Below the pieces are notes generated by a model. It had not been told where the DNA came from, made no database searches, and saw nothing but the letters and a program-made list of their open reading frames with translations. A stretch of 64,000 nt of DNA from Podospora bellae-mahoneyi (taxonomy: Eukaryota; Ascomycota; Sordariomycetes; Sordariales; Podosporaceae), in contig NC_085884.1 in assembly GCF_035222275.1 (NCBI RefSeq), forward strand, positions 4,216,001 through 4,280,000. Direction: 5' to 3'. Both the position numbers and the translations under genes were made by a program. Of this stretch, positions 1 to 11,019 are shown one piece after another (position 1 is the stretch's first letter; every line of letters starts with the position of its first letter).

Positions 1-223
1 CCTTTTCCGCATCCTCGGGGTACTTGGTGAAGTACCGGCGTAGGAGGTGAAGGCCGGCGGTGGGGGGATCGGGGGGCAGTCCGTAGACGGAAGAAGTCGA
101 CCAGATGGTGGCGCCGGCGCTGATGGCGGCCTTCATGGCCTCGAAGGCTTGTTCATCCGAAGGCTTGTTGGGGCGCCATGTGTATCCCAGGAGGCCAAGA
201 CCGGTATGAGGGAGGGGCGACAT
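1..223 (-). CDS. Aldo-keto reductase, N-terminal part (cut by window edge)
   Basis: Reading the minus strand from the ATG at 223 gives 74 residues that run off the window. They include GLGLLGYTWRP, then DEQAFEAMKAAISAGAT, then VYGLPPDPPTAGLHLLRRYF. This matches the N-terminus of the fungal aldo-keto reductases of the pyridoxal-reductase-like branch, which reduce aldehydes or ketones with NADPH and are common in aromatic polyketide clusters. The Tyr in SSVYG falls where the catalytic Tyr is expected. The Asp that classical AKRs carry a few residues earlier appears as Ser here (IWSTSSVYG), and this branch often replaces it. The gene is divergent from the SDR at 664 and shares a 440 bp promoter that contains the cluster motif. 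It probably reduces an aldehyde made by the A-T-R enzyme (inference). The C-terminal half is not visible. Confidence 0.8.
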   Translation of the reverse strand, partial: MSPLPHTGLGLLGYTWRPNKPSDEQAFEAMKAAISAGATIWSTSSVYGLPPDPPTAGLHLLRRYFTKYPEDAEK

Positions 224-663
224 GATGAGATAGATGCACGAGATGGCTAATGATACGATAACAGAGGGTTGTAGATAGTGGTGTTCGATTCTGCGGATTT
301 CGGGTCATCCAGGTCACATCGTCTTAAGAAGATTACGGTGGGTTTGTCACACGTTCTTACAACCTAACCCCGCGCTCATTCACTGTTCCAAAGTCGGGGT
401 TGCCAATTGCCTCATAGGGCTGCGTTGGATGCCCTCCCCTCCTTTGTCTCGGCCAACACCCCTTATCCCCGGACGTTAAATCCAGGATAGAAGCTGACGA
501 GCTACCAAGGTACAAGCCAGCGGGCCGGACCCGAGTTCAACGCCACCCGTCTTACATCCGTACATCCGACAGCGTCGCGCATATAGGGGGGGTACCTAAT
601 CCAAATCTCCGAACAAGGCAGGTCGATTCTTCCACCCCCTTTCCATCCCTTTTTATTCACACC
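224..663. promoter_or_regulatory. Divergent AKR/SDR promoter
   Basis: This 440 bp has no coding signal and lies between two divergent starts. It carries one perfect cluster motif, GGACCCGAGTT, at 527-537, about 127 bp before the SDR ATG. A pyrimidine-rich stretch with CCACCCCCTTTCC lies just before the SDR start. Confidence 0.6.
527..537 (+). promoter_or_regulatory. Cluster motif site 1 (GGACCCGAGTT)
   Basis: Exact match to the repeated cluster element, in the AKR/SDR divergent promoter. Confidence 0.6.
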
Positions 664-1627
664 ATGGTTGCCTTTGATCCTTCACGCCTGGGCGTGAACT
701 TCACCTCCCAGACCCACAGCGACACATATGCCCAGATTGATCCTTCCGGCATCACCCCCGCGCCATGCATCGGAAGGACAGTCCTCGTTACCGGCGCCGC
801 CAAAGGCATCGGGCGAGCCATTGTTGCGTCTTACGCCAAGGCGGGTGCCAGTCGCATCGCCATCACCGCCCGCGGGGACGTATCCGCCACCCATGCCGAG
901 GCCCTCCAAGCAGCTGCAAAGGCGGGAAGAGATAGCGTTGAATTTCTCATCCTTCGGCTGGACGTCAACGACCATGACACCATCGAGGCATGCGCCCAGG
1001 AGCTGGCCTCTAGGTGGGGGCACATTGACATTCTTGTCAACAATGCGGGATACCTGGCACCGTTTGTGCCATTGGGCGAAGGGGACAGGGACGACTGGTG
1101 GTTGACGTGGGAGGTCAACGTGCGTGGTGTCTACTGGGTCATTCGTGCGCTTCTACCTCTTATCCTGAAGAGCAAGGACAAGACTATTGTCAATCTCACC
1201 TCGGTCGGAGCCCTGGCGCTGACCCCCGGTGCGAGTGCCTATCAGCCGTCTAAGCTGGCGGTGCTGCGTTTGTCCGAGTATCTGATGGTGGATTACGAGT
1301 CCAGGGGCCTGCTGGTGTACTCTGTTCACCCGGCGTCAGTGGCGACTGATCTCGCTAACAATATGCCAGCAGAAATCGTTCAAGGTTGGTCATCACCCCG
1401 CAGAGCGTTTGAGGTTACATGCCGCAGCTGACAAGAATTGGACGGCAGCTGTGTGCCATGATACGCCTGAGCTGGCCGGTGATAGCATTGTGTTTCTGAC
1501 CAGCGAGCGACGGGAGTGGTTGGCTGGGAGGTATATCAGCTGCGCTTGGGATATGCCTGAGCTGATGGCCAGGAGAGAGGAAATCGTAGAGAAGGATCTA
1601 TTGAAACTTCAGGTGCGGTTTCAGTGA
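664..1627 (+). CDS. Short-chain dehydrogenase/reductase
   Basis: Two exons (664-1384 and 1449-1627), 299 residues. The classical SDR landmarks are in order: the Rossmann glycine motif TGAAKGIG near residue 45, the NNAG motif, and the catalytic Ser followed by YQPSK (Tyr-x-x-x-Lys). The intron at 1385-1448 has a GCTGAC branch site before the acceptor CAG. Exon 2 reads on to DTPELAGDSIVFLTSERREWLAGRYISCAW, a C-terminus seen in fungal NAD(P)-dependent oxidoreductases of polyketide clusters. It is a cytosolic oxidoreductase that probably interconverts an alcohol and an aldehyde or ketone in the pathway. The exact substrate cannot be read from the sequence. It is divergent from the AKR. Confidence 0.88.
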
Positions 1628-2273
1628 AGTTATCTAGCCGAGGCCAAGCTTTTATTAGGCTTCTTGGCATGATGCTTGTTTGAGATATGCGGTTGAATCG
1701 CGTGGGGTCCACTGCGGGAATGCACAATTTCTACCCACTTGCCCCACAAAAGGGGGATCTCACGATATAAACAATGAGGGTCGTTGCCTACATAGTTTAC
1801 GATTGCATCCCTTCTGCTACCGTGCATCTTTCACGTCGTCTCTGCTTACATAATCTGTTTGTTTGATGGCGATGACCGGTTGTGATGAGCCCGGCACGGG
1901 TTAAAGCCAAGTTGCGTTCTTTACCGCAATGAGCCCTCTATGTGTGCTAAGACAAGCCAACTTCAGAAGACGCGAAGCTTGCATTCCATTCGTCTCTACT
2001 CTATTGTCATCAGAGCTGAACATCTTTTCTTTGCCTCCAGTTGGCGGCGGGTTAGGGTTCTGCCCGAGAAACCAAGACAAACTCGGGTCCTGAACCCACC
2101 TTGGTGTTGACTGTCCTGAGAACTCAACATCACAGAACTCAGGTCTGTCCTTCGCTCGGTGGTTCATAGCAGTTAATAGATAGCCAATTGATTCATGGTC
2201 AGTGCACATTCAGTCCATCTTGAAGATTTCCAAGTACAGCATTTGCCGTGTTGAAAATAACTGCAATCACATC
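1628..2273. promoter_or_regulatory. SDR 3' region and OMT-1 promoter
   Basis: This 646 bp intergenic stretch has no gene. It contains one full cluster motif in reverse orientation at 2080-2090, and a half-match (GCCCGAGAA) at 2062-2070. Confidence 0.5.
2080..2090 (-). promoter_or_regulatory. Cluster motif site 2 (AACTCGGGTCC)
   Basis: Perfect reverse-complement copy of GGACCCGAGTT, 184 bp before the ATG of the first O-methyltransferase. Confidence 0.6.
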
Positions 2274-4020
2274 ATGGAGCGCTTCCCTCGCACATCCGAA
2301 GACGCCGACAAACTCCTCAAGCTATCCGACCTACTCCGTGACGCGGCCCTGACTGTCAAGGAAGAGTGGAGCAAAGAAGTCTTTGACGAACCATCAAACA
2401 TTCCCAACGGCAAAGCAAGCGGTGGACACCACAGTCATGAAGCAACAGCCAGGATCCTCCCCAGTCGAAAGCTCTGGGACGCCGAGAGGACAATCGAGGC
2501 TGTCTCGGGAGTTTTAGTCGAGCTAGTCTCAGAGCCACACCAACGGATCCAGCAGGTGCTAACCCAATACATGGAATCAAGGGCTCTGTTCATTGCGGCT
2601 GAGCGCAGGATCCCGGATTTGCTTGCCGAGGCGGGTGAGGGGGGGTTGGATGTTGAGACGTTGGGGCAAAAGACCAAGATTGAGTATCGGAAATTGGGTA
2701 AGTCCTTTTGATATCAGGAAGCAGCCATCAGTTAAGAGAGAGAACTGAGACGTAAAAAAGCTCGTATCTTGCGTACACTCTGCGCAATCCACATCTTCAC
2801 TGAAGTCGCCGAGGGCCGCTTCGCCAACAACCGCATTTCCGCTTCGCTGGTGCAAAACCCTGGTCTTCGGGCTTATGTGCAATTATTGTAAGATGAATCC
2901 CCCCCCTCCCTCACTGACGCGCCTACTGACATCGGATGCAACAGCGGTCTGCACGTGTCCGCGGCGGCGGAGCATCTACCCCGCTACCTTGTCGGGCCGA
3001 AGGGCGCGTCTTACAAGGTCGAGGAGACGGCGTTCCATCACGCCATGGGGACTGACAGGCCTCTTTGGGAGTGGATGACACAGCGACTGCCTTCGGATCA
3101 GGTCACTTCTGATGGGCCTGGGTACCCTGGTGTGCCCGAGTTGGCGAACTTTCCTGTCTCGTTTGATCACAAGGGTCTGGTGGGAAGGCCGGAGTTAGAG
3201 AACTTTGCTTTGGCTATGTTGGGGGGTGGTCAGGCGTCGGGTACTGCGCATGCGTATGGTGAGATATGGTTACCCGCTTATGCTAGGTTGGTGGGACGGA
3301 CAAGTAGACTGACTGGGAGGTAGATTTTCCGTGGGGTGAACTTGGAGATGGGCTGGTTGTGGATGTCGGTGGTGGAGTTGGTACGTATTTTCGCGTCCAT
3401 GGTAAGACACCTGGTAGCTGACAGCCAACAGGGGGGTTCGTCTTGCAACTCCTACCAATCTATCCCCGGCTCAAGTTTGTCGTTCAAGACCGGCCGGAAA
3501 ACGTGGAGAGGGGCGAGCGCGAGATATTCCCCGCTAAAGCCCCTGATGCCTTGGCTGCAGGGAGAGTCAAGTTCATGCCCCATGATTTCTTTACTGAAAA
3601 CCCAGTGAAGAACGCGGATGTCTACTGGCTACGCGGAATTCTGTAAGATTTGGTCCCTTTTCGTTCTGTGCTCTACTGTCTAACAGTTCTAGACATGACT
3701 GGTCCGATGATTACTGCGTGAGCATTCTCAAAGCTGTCAAGGCTTCCATGGGCCCCAAATCAAGAATTCTGATTTGTGATCCCGTCATGAATACCACTTT
3801 TGGCTGCGATGAGATTGAAGCAGCACCGAGTCCGCTCCCAGCAAACTACGGGTACCATGTCCGTTATTGCCACAACCGGGATATTGGTCTCATGGCGACC
3901 ATCAACGGGATTGAGAGGACTCCTTCCGAGTTCAAGGCCTTGTTCGAGGAAGCTGGGCTGCGACTGGTGAAGTTCTGGGATACAAGGAGCATGGTCGGGA
4001 TTACTGAGGCTGGTTTATGA
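2274..4020 (+). CDS. SAM-dependent O-methyltransferase (OMT-1)
   Basis: Six exons: 2274-2697, 2761-2887, 2945-3258, 3324-3380, 3432-3642, 3687-4020. They give 488 residues. The N-terminal half is the helical dimerisation/winged-helix part. The SAM-binding motif DVGGGVGGF is rebuilt only after splicing exons 4 and 5, which supports the model. RHDWSDD follows, and its His is the usual catalytic base of plant-type/fungal class I O-methyltransferases. The start is the ATG at 2274; the reading frame extends upstream to 2202 without support. At about 490 residues it is longer than the 400-residue OMT-2 because of an extended N-terminus. It probably methylates a phenolic hydroxyl of the aromatic polyketide. 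Exon 5/6 splicing gives LSRHDW where most relatives have LHDW, so this junction is the least certain. Confidence 0.87.
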
Positions 4021-4228
4021 ACAAAGAAATAATTTGTATATGTTGTCCTAAACTGTTGCTTAGATGATGAAAGCTGTGAAAACAGAATGTGTATCCGCGT
4101 GTGCAGAGCTGTCTACGGAAGTGTGAATCTAAAATCCACCAAAATTGTGAGATCTGCCATCCTGATTACAAGTAAGAAAATTGTTGTCGGCAGTGGGGTT
4201 GAAGTAGCCGCTCAGCTAGGTACGGAAC

Positions 4229-5913
4229 TCAACGCCAAGCGTCCAGAGATTGGGGAATGGGGTGATACGAGCTGAACACGCCGCGGGGGTCGAACTTGTT
4301 CTTGACCGCGGTGAGGCGCTGCTGGCGCCACTTCTCGCGTCCGTACAGCTGCGAAAGGGGCTCATCGCCATGAGCATAGTTTTGGTAGATGTGAGTCTCC
4401 TTGTATCCAGAAATCTTGGGCTGGGCAAAGTGATCCCTCCAGCGCTTGGCAAAAGCATCCGCAGCCTTTGAAACAGAGGTGTCGTCAAAGGCAATTTCAA
4501 ACTCGACGAGATGTTCAACACCATCACGGTGAGGGAAGGCGCTGTAATCGTCGGGAAGCTTCTTGATGCCCTGCTGAGCAAATGTCTCGACCAAGAAGGT
4601 GCTGGAGTTGGCAGCCGGGTTGGCCTTGATGAAATCTCCGAACTCGCTCCACAGCCGTACAAATGAGGGGGCGTCCAGCCGCTTGGTGCCCAGGCCGTAC
4701 ATGACGTGGTTCTGGCCCTTGGCGCACTTGATCAAGGTGATGCCACCGGCGCCCTTGATGGGGAGCTCGTCCCAAGAGTACATGTTTTCTTCGACGGAAA
4801 GGCTGTAGCTCTGGAAGCGGCGAGTGTACTTGCGTCCCTCTTCCCGGGGGCCGGCATAGACGAGGTTAAGCGCCACAATGGTCTGTCACGAACATTTCAG
4901 TACTAATCTTTCATCCAAGAACACCACCTATGGGTGGGTACTCACCTCGAGAGTGCTAGGATCAACACTGCCAACCAGAATCAAAGACAGTGGCGCAGGG
5001 AGTGGGACAAGAGCGTTCATGTCGTCAATGATCTTCTTGACCTTATCGACGCTGAAGGCCAGGTTTGCCTCGTAGTGCATCCCACCGTTCACAGCGGGAT
5101 ATGTCTGAAATGTGGTTTCGATGACAACGCCAAAGTTCTGGCCAGCACCACGTACGGCCCAGAACAAGTCCTTGTTGACCTTTTCGGAAGCCTCAATCAC
5201 AGTGCCGTTCCACAGAGCCAGGCGAACCTTGTGGACGTTGTCGCTTGTTAAACCGTGTAGACCCTGCAGCCTGCCGACACCACCGCCCAACATGGCTCCA
5301 GTTGCCCCAACGCAGGGACAGGACCCGGTAGCTGGTTGAAAAATGTTAGATCAAGAATGGAATTTGCAGATGGAGTAGCTTTGACTTACTGACTTGTCTT
5401 CCAGCAGCCGCCAGAGGCCGAATCAAGTCCAAAAAGGTGGCACCGCTGCCAATGGTGGCCGTCCCGTCAGCGTTGACCCTGGAGTAGTTGAACTTCTCCA
5501 TGTTGATCATGACCACATTTTGTGCGGCAGCGAGCTCGATAGAATAGCCATGCCCACCTGACTTGGCGAGAAACGAGATGTTGTTGCTTGTCATGTACCG
5601 AAGCTGTCATGCGTTAACTGAAAGTGTTCCAACAGCTTGCGGTGATGAAACACACCCCCTCAGAAAGGACTTGCTCCGTCTCTGGGAGAAACACTTGGTT
5701 GAAGCTTGGAGCCATGTAGGCGTTCCATCTCTGGGACTTCTCTCCAAAGGACGGCCAAGACGAGTTGAAGACCGAGTCGTCTATGGAGGTAGGCCAGCCG
5801 GTCTCTTGGCGCTCGAACCCGGCCCAGTGGACTGGTAAAGCCCCACTGATGACAGGCGAGGCGGCCCACAAAAGGGAAACGAGTGAACGAACGACGTTGC
5901 TGCTGCCAACCAT
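4229..5913 (-). CDS. Secreted FAD-linked oxidoreductase (berberine-bridge-enzyme type)
   Basis: Four exons on the minus strand: 5656-5913, 5390-5603, 4946-5331, 4229-4882. They give 503 residues, usual for the family. It begins with a hydrophobic signal peptide (VVRSLVSLLWAASPVISGALP). The FAD_binding_4 domain has KSGGHGYS, whose His (about residue 104) is the covalent 8-alpha FAD anchor. GSCPCVGATG, rebuilt across an intron, supplies the Cys (about 162) for the second covalent flavin bond. The C-terminal BBE segment ends near NKFDPRGVFSSYHPIPQ, the conserved NKYDPxxxF-type tail. It oxidises a substrate with O2, giving H2O2, in the secretory route or a vesicle rather than the cytosol. It is convergent with OMT-1 (208 bp gap) and divergent from OMT-2. 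Confidence 0.9.
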
Positions 5914-6674
5914 GTTGACGGAAACGACTGACAGATGACACTAGGTGTACAAGAGAGGTGAGTCTGAACGACCTGAAGAGTTCTTGAAATCTAGCGTCTA
6001 TTACATGGCTTTTATGCTACTCTCGACTCGTTCGCCTCCTGACCTTGCAAGCCATTAGCTATCAAGGAGCTGACAGGTAGGGCTGAACGCTCGCCTGTTG
6101 GCATGACCGGTCTTGGCTTCGCCGCAGGGCTTCCCAGGCTATCGCCCTGGCTGCTTGCTTTTTCCTTGGTATCCCGTCTGGTTGGGAAGATTACCCTCAT
6201 GATCCTCCGGAAATCGGCGGATGTGTAGCTGGCCAATGATCGTGCAGGATCTCACGGTGAACAAGCCGTTGGGAGTAAGGCTGCCGCCCCTTGTTCGGTA
6301 GAGGGACCCGAGTTGCACTTCAAAAGTGCTGGAACGCCCAATTCGGTGAATGCACGACCTGGCGCAGCAAGCTCCCACGCCGCAAGAGTGAGACAACGGA
6401 TGAAATTTGAAGGTATTACTTGCACGAGGGAGTTCCTTGTTGCGATGCTCGACGGCTGGATCTAGTGGTCTCTTGGTATCGACAATCCGCAGCTAGATCA
6501 GCCAATGCCCACTCAACGCAGGTCCTAGCCGAGGTAGGTCCTGCAGCCACTGCATCATGGGTAGGTCCCAGCTATGTGGTAGCTAATATTACGATTTGAC
6601 TTCTATGACACCTGACCATGTGTTTTCCATGCTTCCTTCGCCCCTGTAACTTCCTTTGCCCTGGTACCGAAACC
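5914..6674. promoter_or_regulatory. Divergent FAD-oxidase/OMT-2 promoter
   Basis: This 761 bp has no coding signal and is shared by two divergent cluster genes. It holds one perfect cluster motif at 6304-6315. Nothing else is recognisable. Confidence 0.5.
6304..6315 (+). promoter_or_regulatory. Cluster motif site 3 (GGACCCGAGTTG)
   Basis: Twelve-base perfect copy, roughly midway between the divergent FAD-oxidase and OMT-2 starts. Confidence 0.6.
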
Positions 6675-8049
6675 ATGACCTTCACCACCGACGACGCTAT
6701 TGCCCTGGTTGGCAAGATTGAGGCAGCCATCGGCAGTCCTCACGCACTCGCGTCAATCAGGGATGACGCGGTACGCTGTAAGCTGAGAGACGCAGCCTCC
6801 AAGTTGAGCCTCGCCTTGGAAACGCATAACGATGTGATTCACAGGATTGCCTACTCGGTGTGTCAGCACGGAGAAACCCCTTTCCAAGCCACACACTTTG
6901 CTGACACACAACCTCATCTAGCCGATGCAACTAGCCCTTGCCCGTGTGGGTGTCGATACTGGTATTTTCCGGTTTCTTGTGGTCAATAATGGCACCTCAG
7001 CGGTTGAGCTTGCACGGGAGAGGAAGGTCGACCTAGTGTTAACACGTAGGAGCACATAACTATCACACCCGGAGTTTCTATCCGTGCTAACTCCGTGACA
7101 GAACGGCTGTTGAGGTACTACCAGTCCGTCGGCATGATTTTGCAAAAGGGGCCAGATGAATTCGCCCCCAATAATGTCACGGAAGCATTAGCGTGGGAGG
7201 GTGGGCGAGCTGGCATCTGCTTCCAGTCTGACCTGGTTGCCCAGTCCCTCCTGGCCTTTCCCCAGTTTCTTCGAGAAACCGACTATGCCAACCCCACTAA
7301 CGCAAAGTATACACCGTTCAATCTGGGACTGAAAACCGAGCAGACACTGTTTGATTGGATCAAGGACCACCCGGATACCCTCCAGCACTTCAACACATGG
7401 ATGTCGGTGCAGAGGGATCCACGGTCGACCTTTTTGGATGTGTTGCCGTTTGACCAGGAGTTTGCAAAGGATTCCAACGACGAGACGGTTGTTTTTGTTG
7501 ATATTGGCGGCTCGCGAGGCCACCAGTGCATTGCCTTGAGACGGCGATATCCGAACTTGCGAGGGCGTGTGGTTCTGCAGGATCTCCCTCATACGATTGA
7601 GCAAGTCAAGACCGACCCTCTCCCAGGGTTCGACAACATTGAGACAGATGTTCATGATATGTTTTCCTCTCAGACGATCAAAGGTATTGCTCTTACTGTT
7701 CTCCCTGACATTCTAAGCTCACAAGTCTATAACAGGCGCCCGGGCCTACTACTTCCGAAATGTCTTCCATGACTGGCCCGATGACAAGTGCCAAGCTATT
7801 CTTGAGAGCCTCAAGCCAGCGTTGTCCAAAGACTCTGTGGTGTTAATTGACGACATTGTTGTGTCAAGCGTTGGGGCTCCATGGAGGGTGACGTTGGGAG
7901 ACATGACAATGGCTGTCTGTTTGGCGTCCATGGAACGTACCGAGGCGGAATGGCGGAGACTTGCAAGCTCAACAGGATTCGAAGTGGTCAAGATTTTGAA
8001 GTATAGGGAGGAGTATGAAGACTCGGTAATCGTCTTGAGAGTGGCATAG
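6675..8049 (+). CDS. SAM-dependent O-methyltransferase (OMT-2)
   Basis: Four exons: 6675-6857, 6922-7045, 7102-7683, 7736-8049. They give 400 residues, typical of fungal class I O-methyltransferases. The N-terminal winged-helix part includes PMQLALARVGVDTGIFRFL and, across intron 2, LTQRLLRYYQSVGMI. The SAM motif is VFVDIGGSRGH, and FHDWPDD, formed after intron 3, carries the catalytic His. The C-terminal DMTMAVCLASMERTEAEW matches the substrate-closing region. It is a second pathway methyltransferase, different in sequence from OMT-1, so two methylations at different positions are likely. The ATG at 6675 is preferred over an in-frame ATG at 6618. Its 3' end faces the P450 gene 274 bp away. 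Confidence 0.9.
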
Positions 8050-8323
8050 CTCATTCTTGAGAGATGAAAGAGCAACTGAAAATTCCGTGGAAGGCTTAGA
8101 CTATCTTACCCAGAGCTTCAAGCACTGTAGAATCGCTGTGAGTGATAGTCAGGAACGTGCTATGTAAAGTACCTAAGTCATAGTCTCTACCCCAAGACTC
8201 TCTCATATGTAACCATCACTGTCATGAACCTTCTCGGAGTCAAACATTGTAGTCGCGGCAGTAGTCAACCTCAGATTTCATTACATACGTATCCCTGAGC
8301 TACGCCTTATCTTTCACCCAACC

Positions 8324-10188
8324 TCATCTCCGAGACTTAATACGAACATGGAATCCCGAAGGCATCGTGAACCACTTTGTCTCCAGCGTCCACTCTCGCT
8401 CGGGGTTCAGTAGCTCAAACTGTGCGTATCTAGACTCAGCATACAGCTCGCAGAAAGTGTAGGAATGTCATGTTCACTTACCTCGTACCGTTGCAACAAC
8501 GAGGGGATGATCTTGTACACCTCAAAGTACGAAAGATTCTTGCCCAAACACACGCGGTGACCGGCTCCAAACTGACGGAGTTAATCTCAAGTAATCGCAT
8601 TACAGAGTGGACGAGGGAAGGAACGCACTGTCAACAGCGAGTTATACATAGTCCTCTTTTTATCCTCACCGCACATCCAACGCTCGGGTCGCCAGACATC
8701 AGGGTCATCTCCGTAGAGGCCTACTTCTCGGTGGACTGCCCATGGATTCTGGTGGGTAGTACAGGGTTAACAAGGTGTAAGCATATGCTCGCTGGGACAG
8801 CCTTACCATAGAGACTCTCGTTCCTGGTGGAATAAAGTAGCCATCAACCTCCAAACCGCTTTGAGGCACAATACGCTCCAAGGGGAACCCAATCGGCGGA
8901 TGTAAGCGCGACGCTTCTTTGACGCAAGCATCGAGATATGGCAACCGTTGTGACTCTTTCCATGTCACCAACTTGGAGATACGTCCTTCCCGTGCGGCAC
9001 TGCCAATCTCCTTTTGCAAGGTAGCCAGCGTTTTGGGGTTCTTGAGAAGATGATACAGCACCACGCTTGCCATGATGCTGGTGGTGTCACCGCCTGCTTG
9101 GATGTTGGAGTTTGTCCACGTGGGGAGGGCACTAATGGTCGTAAGTTTTGGATATCTGGCTGACTTGGACGCAAGTACTCACAGTTCAGGAAGAGTAGGA
9201 TCTTTCTCAGCCTCACGGATGAAAGCGGAGAGGTAGTCCTTCTGGTTGATGTTTTCACGCTCTTCCTCTGTCAACGCAAGCCGCTCCTGGATTCGTGCCG
9301 CGCCGAACTCGGCGAGAGGATTCCTCTTGGCAGAGACTGGAATGAGCGGGTTGTCCTTCCAGAACTTGTCCAGCCATGGTGTCTGAGTGTTCTTGTATCG
9401 TCGTTAGTGCTCGTAGAGACAAGTACGATCTCACTGTCATAGGGCAAATATGAACTCACCGCGGCCACATCTCGGAAATATTTCCAGTTATTCTCAATGA
9501 CACCCTCGATATCACCACCCTTTTCAAGGAACCCCAATCGTCTTGAAAAGGTAACCTCGCCCATGATGTCAAACGTGAAGAGTTGCAGCCAGTCTGAGAG
9601 GTTAAACTCCCGCCCCGTGTCAGTAAACATCTCATCGAGTCTGGAAAAGAAATACTCGATGGTGGAGACGACCAGCGGTTCAAACCTCGTCAGGTTTGCG
9701 ATGGAGTAGAGGTTAGCAACTGGTCTTCTCATGCGCCTGTGAAGGTCCTCGTCGCGGGTCGCAAAGACATCGGGAATTTTGGCGCCTTTCATACGGGGTA
9801 ATATCGAGTCGTAGAACTCGGACTGAGATATTCCGGATGAGAATTAGAGCCGTTGAAGCGGCAGACAAGACCGTACCTTCAGGAACTTGGCCTTGAAACC
9901 ATAAATCTTATCAATGGCATCCGGCTGAGAGATGAGCACGGCATTGGGACCAACCCGGACGACGGTGCCATAGCGACGATGCAGATCAGTATGCTTCTGA
10001 TGGACATCTCCCGCCGCAACCCATGATCGGCGGACAAAGTCGGTGAGTGCGGCGGATGCCGGGCCGGGTATGTGACTGAGCCTGGAATGGATGTGCAGCA
10101 ACCGGAGGATGACAACACCCGCACCAACGGCAAGGAGGATACTGCTCAGGTTCGCGGTTCGATCAGTAAAGCCCTTTAGGACATCCAT
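8324..10188 (-). CDS. Cytochrome P450 monooxygenase
   Basis: Seven exons on the minus strand: 9877-10188, 9460-9822, 9183-9382, 8807-9131, 8629-8748, 8482-8571, 8324-8419. They give 501 residues. There is an N-terminal membrane anchor (SILLAVGAGVVILRLLHI), followed by the proline-rich hinge HIPGPASAA. The I-helix reads AGGDTTS, the K-helix KEASRLHP (E-x-x-R), and the heme loop FGAGHRVCLGK with Cys near 448. The spacing and the WAVHREVGLYGDDPDVWRPERW segment resemble fungal pisatin-demethylase/benzoate-hydroxylase-type P450s. It is an ER enzyme that would hydroxylate or demethylate the aromatic product. An in-frame upstream ATG at 10215 would add nine residues. It shares a short divergent promoter with the DUF1857 gene. 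Confidence 0.9.
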
Positions 10189-10317
10189 GATGAACGTTTT
10201 GGTAGGTAGGTACAATGCAAATTCGCTGCATGTGTGCAGATTAGTAGAGACTCTGCTCCGCTCCGACAGCTCATTGCTGGCTTATACCCCCATCATGATG
10301 GAATAGCCCCTCATCAT

Positions 10318-10328
10318 TACTCGGGTCC
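10318..10328 (-). promoter_or_regulatory. Cluster motif site 4 (TACTCGGGTCC)
   Basis: Ten of eleven bases match the reverse complement of GGACCCGAGTT. The two copies in this promoter have a 21 bp centre-to-centre spacing. Confidence 0.55.
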
Positions 10329-10338
10329 TCCCTCAACC

Positions 10339-10348
10339 AACTCGGGTT
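10339..10348 (-). promoter_or_regulatory. Cluster motif site 5 (AACTCGGGTT)
   Basis: Core AACTCGGGT is intact and the flanking CC is replaced by TT. It lies 93 bp before the DUF1857 ATG. Confidence 0.5.
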
Positions 10349-10440
10349 TTCATCACAAGAGCTTACAACAGAGCTCTTCAACATCAGCCCACCCACGCCA
10401 TCCATGATGTTATCAATATCGAGGCAATACTGAAGCGAAA

Positions 10441-11019
10441 ATGGCAACCTTCAACCTCTCCTACACCGCCCCAATAAACCCCCCCGGCGCCTCCCCAGTC
10501 CTCACCCAATCTCAAATCTGGGAGTGCATCAAGCGCAAAGTCCGACACGCAGAACATTTCGTGCCAGCAATCACCAAGACCGAGATCCTTTCCGAGTCCA
10601 AAGAAGGAGAAACAGTCGTCTCCCTCAAGCGACGCATAACATTTGCTCCCGGCGGCCACCCCGCCGGCGCCGAGAACGCCGTCGAAACATGCCACTTTTT
10701 TGAGCCATGCCGTGTTGACTTTGTGGGCGCAGACGGAAGCGCAATCATCAACGCTGTGAGCCGGGGTCCTGGTGTTGAAGCTCAGGATTTGAACTACACT
10801 TATATTTTTGAGTGGCGACATCCCGAGTTGGAAGCGGGCAGTGAAGAGGCAGCGAAACAGAGGGAGGCTGACTGGGCGGTGAGTGCCCTCCTGGACGGGT
10901 CGTCTGTGATCAGAGGTGCAGATTTGCTAACATACATTGGCGGATAGACCACTCAGCTGGCTGTTAACGCGACCATTGCGACTATGAGACGCATGGTGAG
11001 CGAAGGGGTTGTGGAATGA
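10441..11019 (+). CDS. DUF1857 / AtaL-like SRPBCC protein
   Basis: Two exons (10441-10878 and 10948-11019), 169 residues. The order ITKTEILSESKEGETVVSLKRRITF, then ETCHFFEPCRVDF, then NYTYIFEWRHPEL is the DUF1857 family, a small START/SRPBCC-like fold named after AtaL of the acetylaranotin cluster. The fold encloses a hydrophobic pocket, so a ligand-binding, isomerase, cyclase or aldolase-like role is possible, but no conserved chemistry is established that I can read here. The 69 bp intron has GTGAGT and ATAG ends. Being divergent from the P450 and under two motif copies argues that it is a true pathway gene. Confidence 0.82.

Larger units (their letters stand above)
10189..10440. promoter_or_regulatory. 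Divergent P450/DUF1857 promoter with two motif copies
   Basis: A compact 252 bp bidirectional promoter. Two same-orientation copies of the cluster motif lie at 10318-10328 and 10339-10348, about two helical turns apart. Confidence 0.6.
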
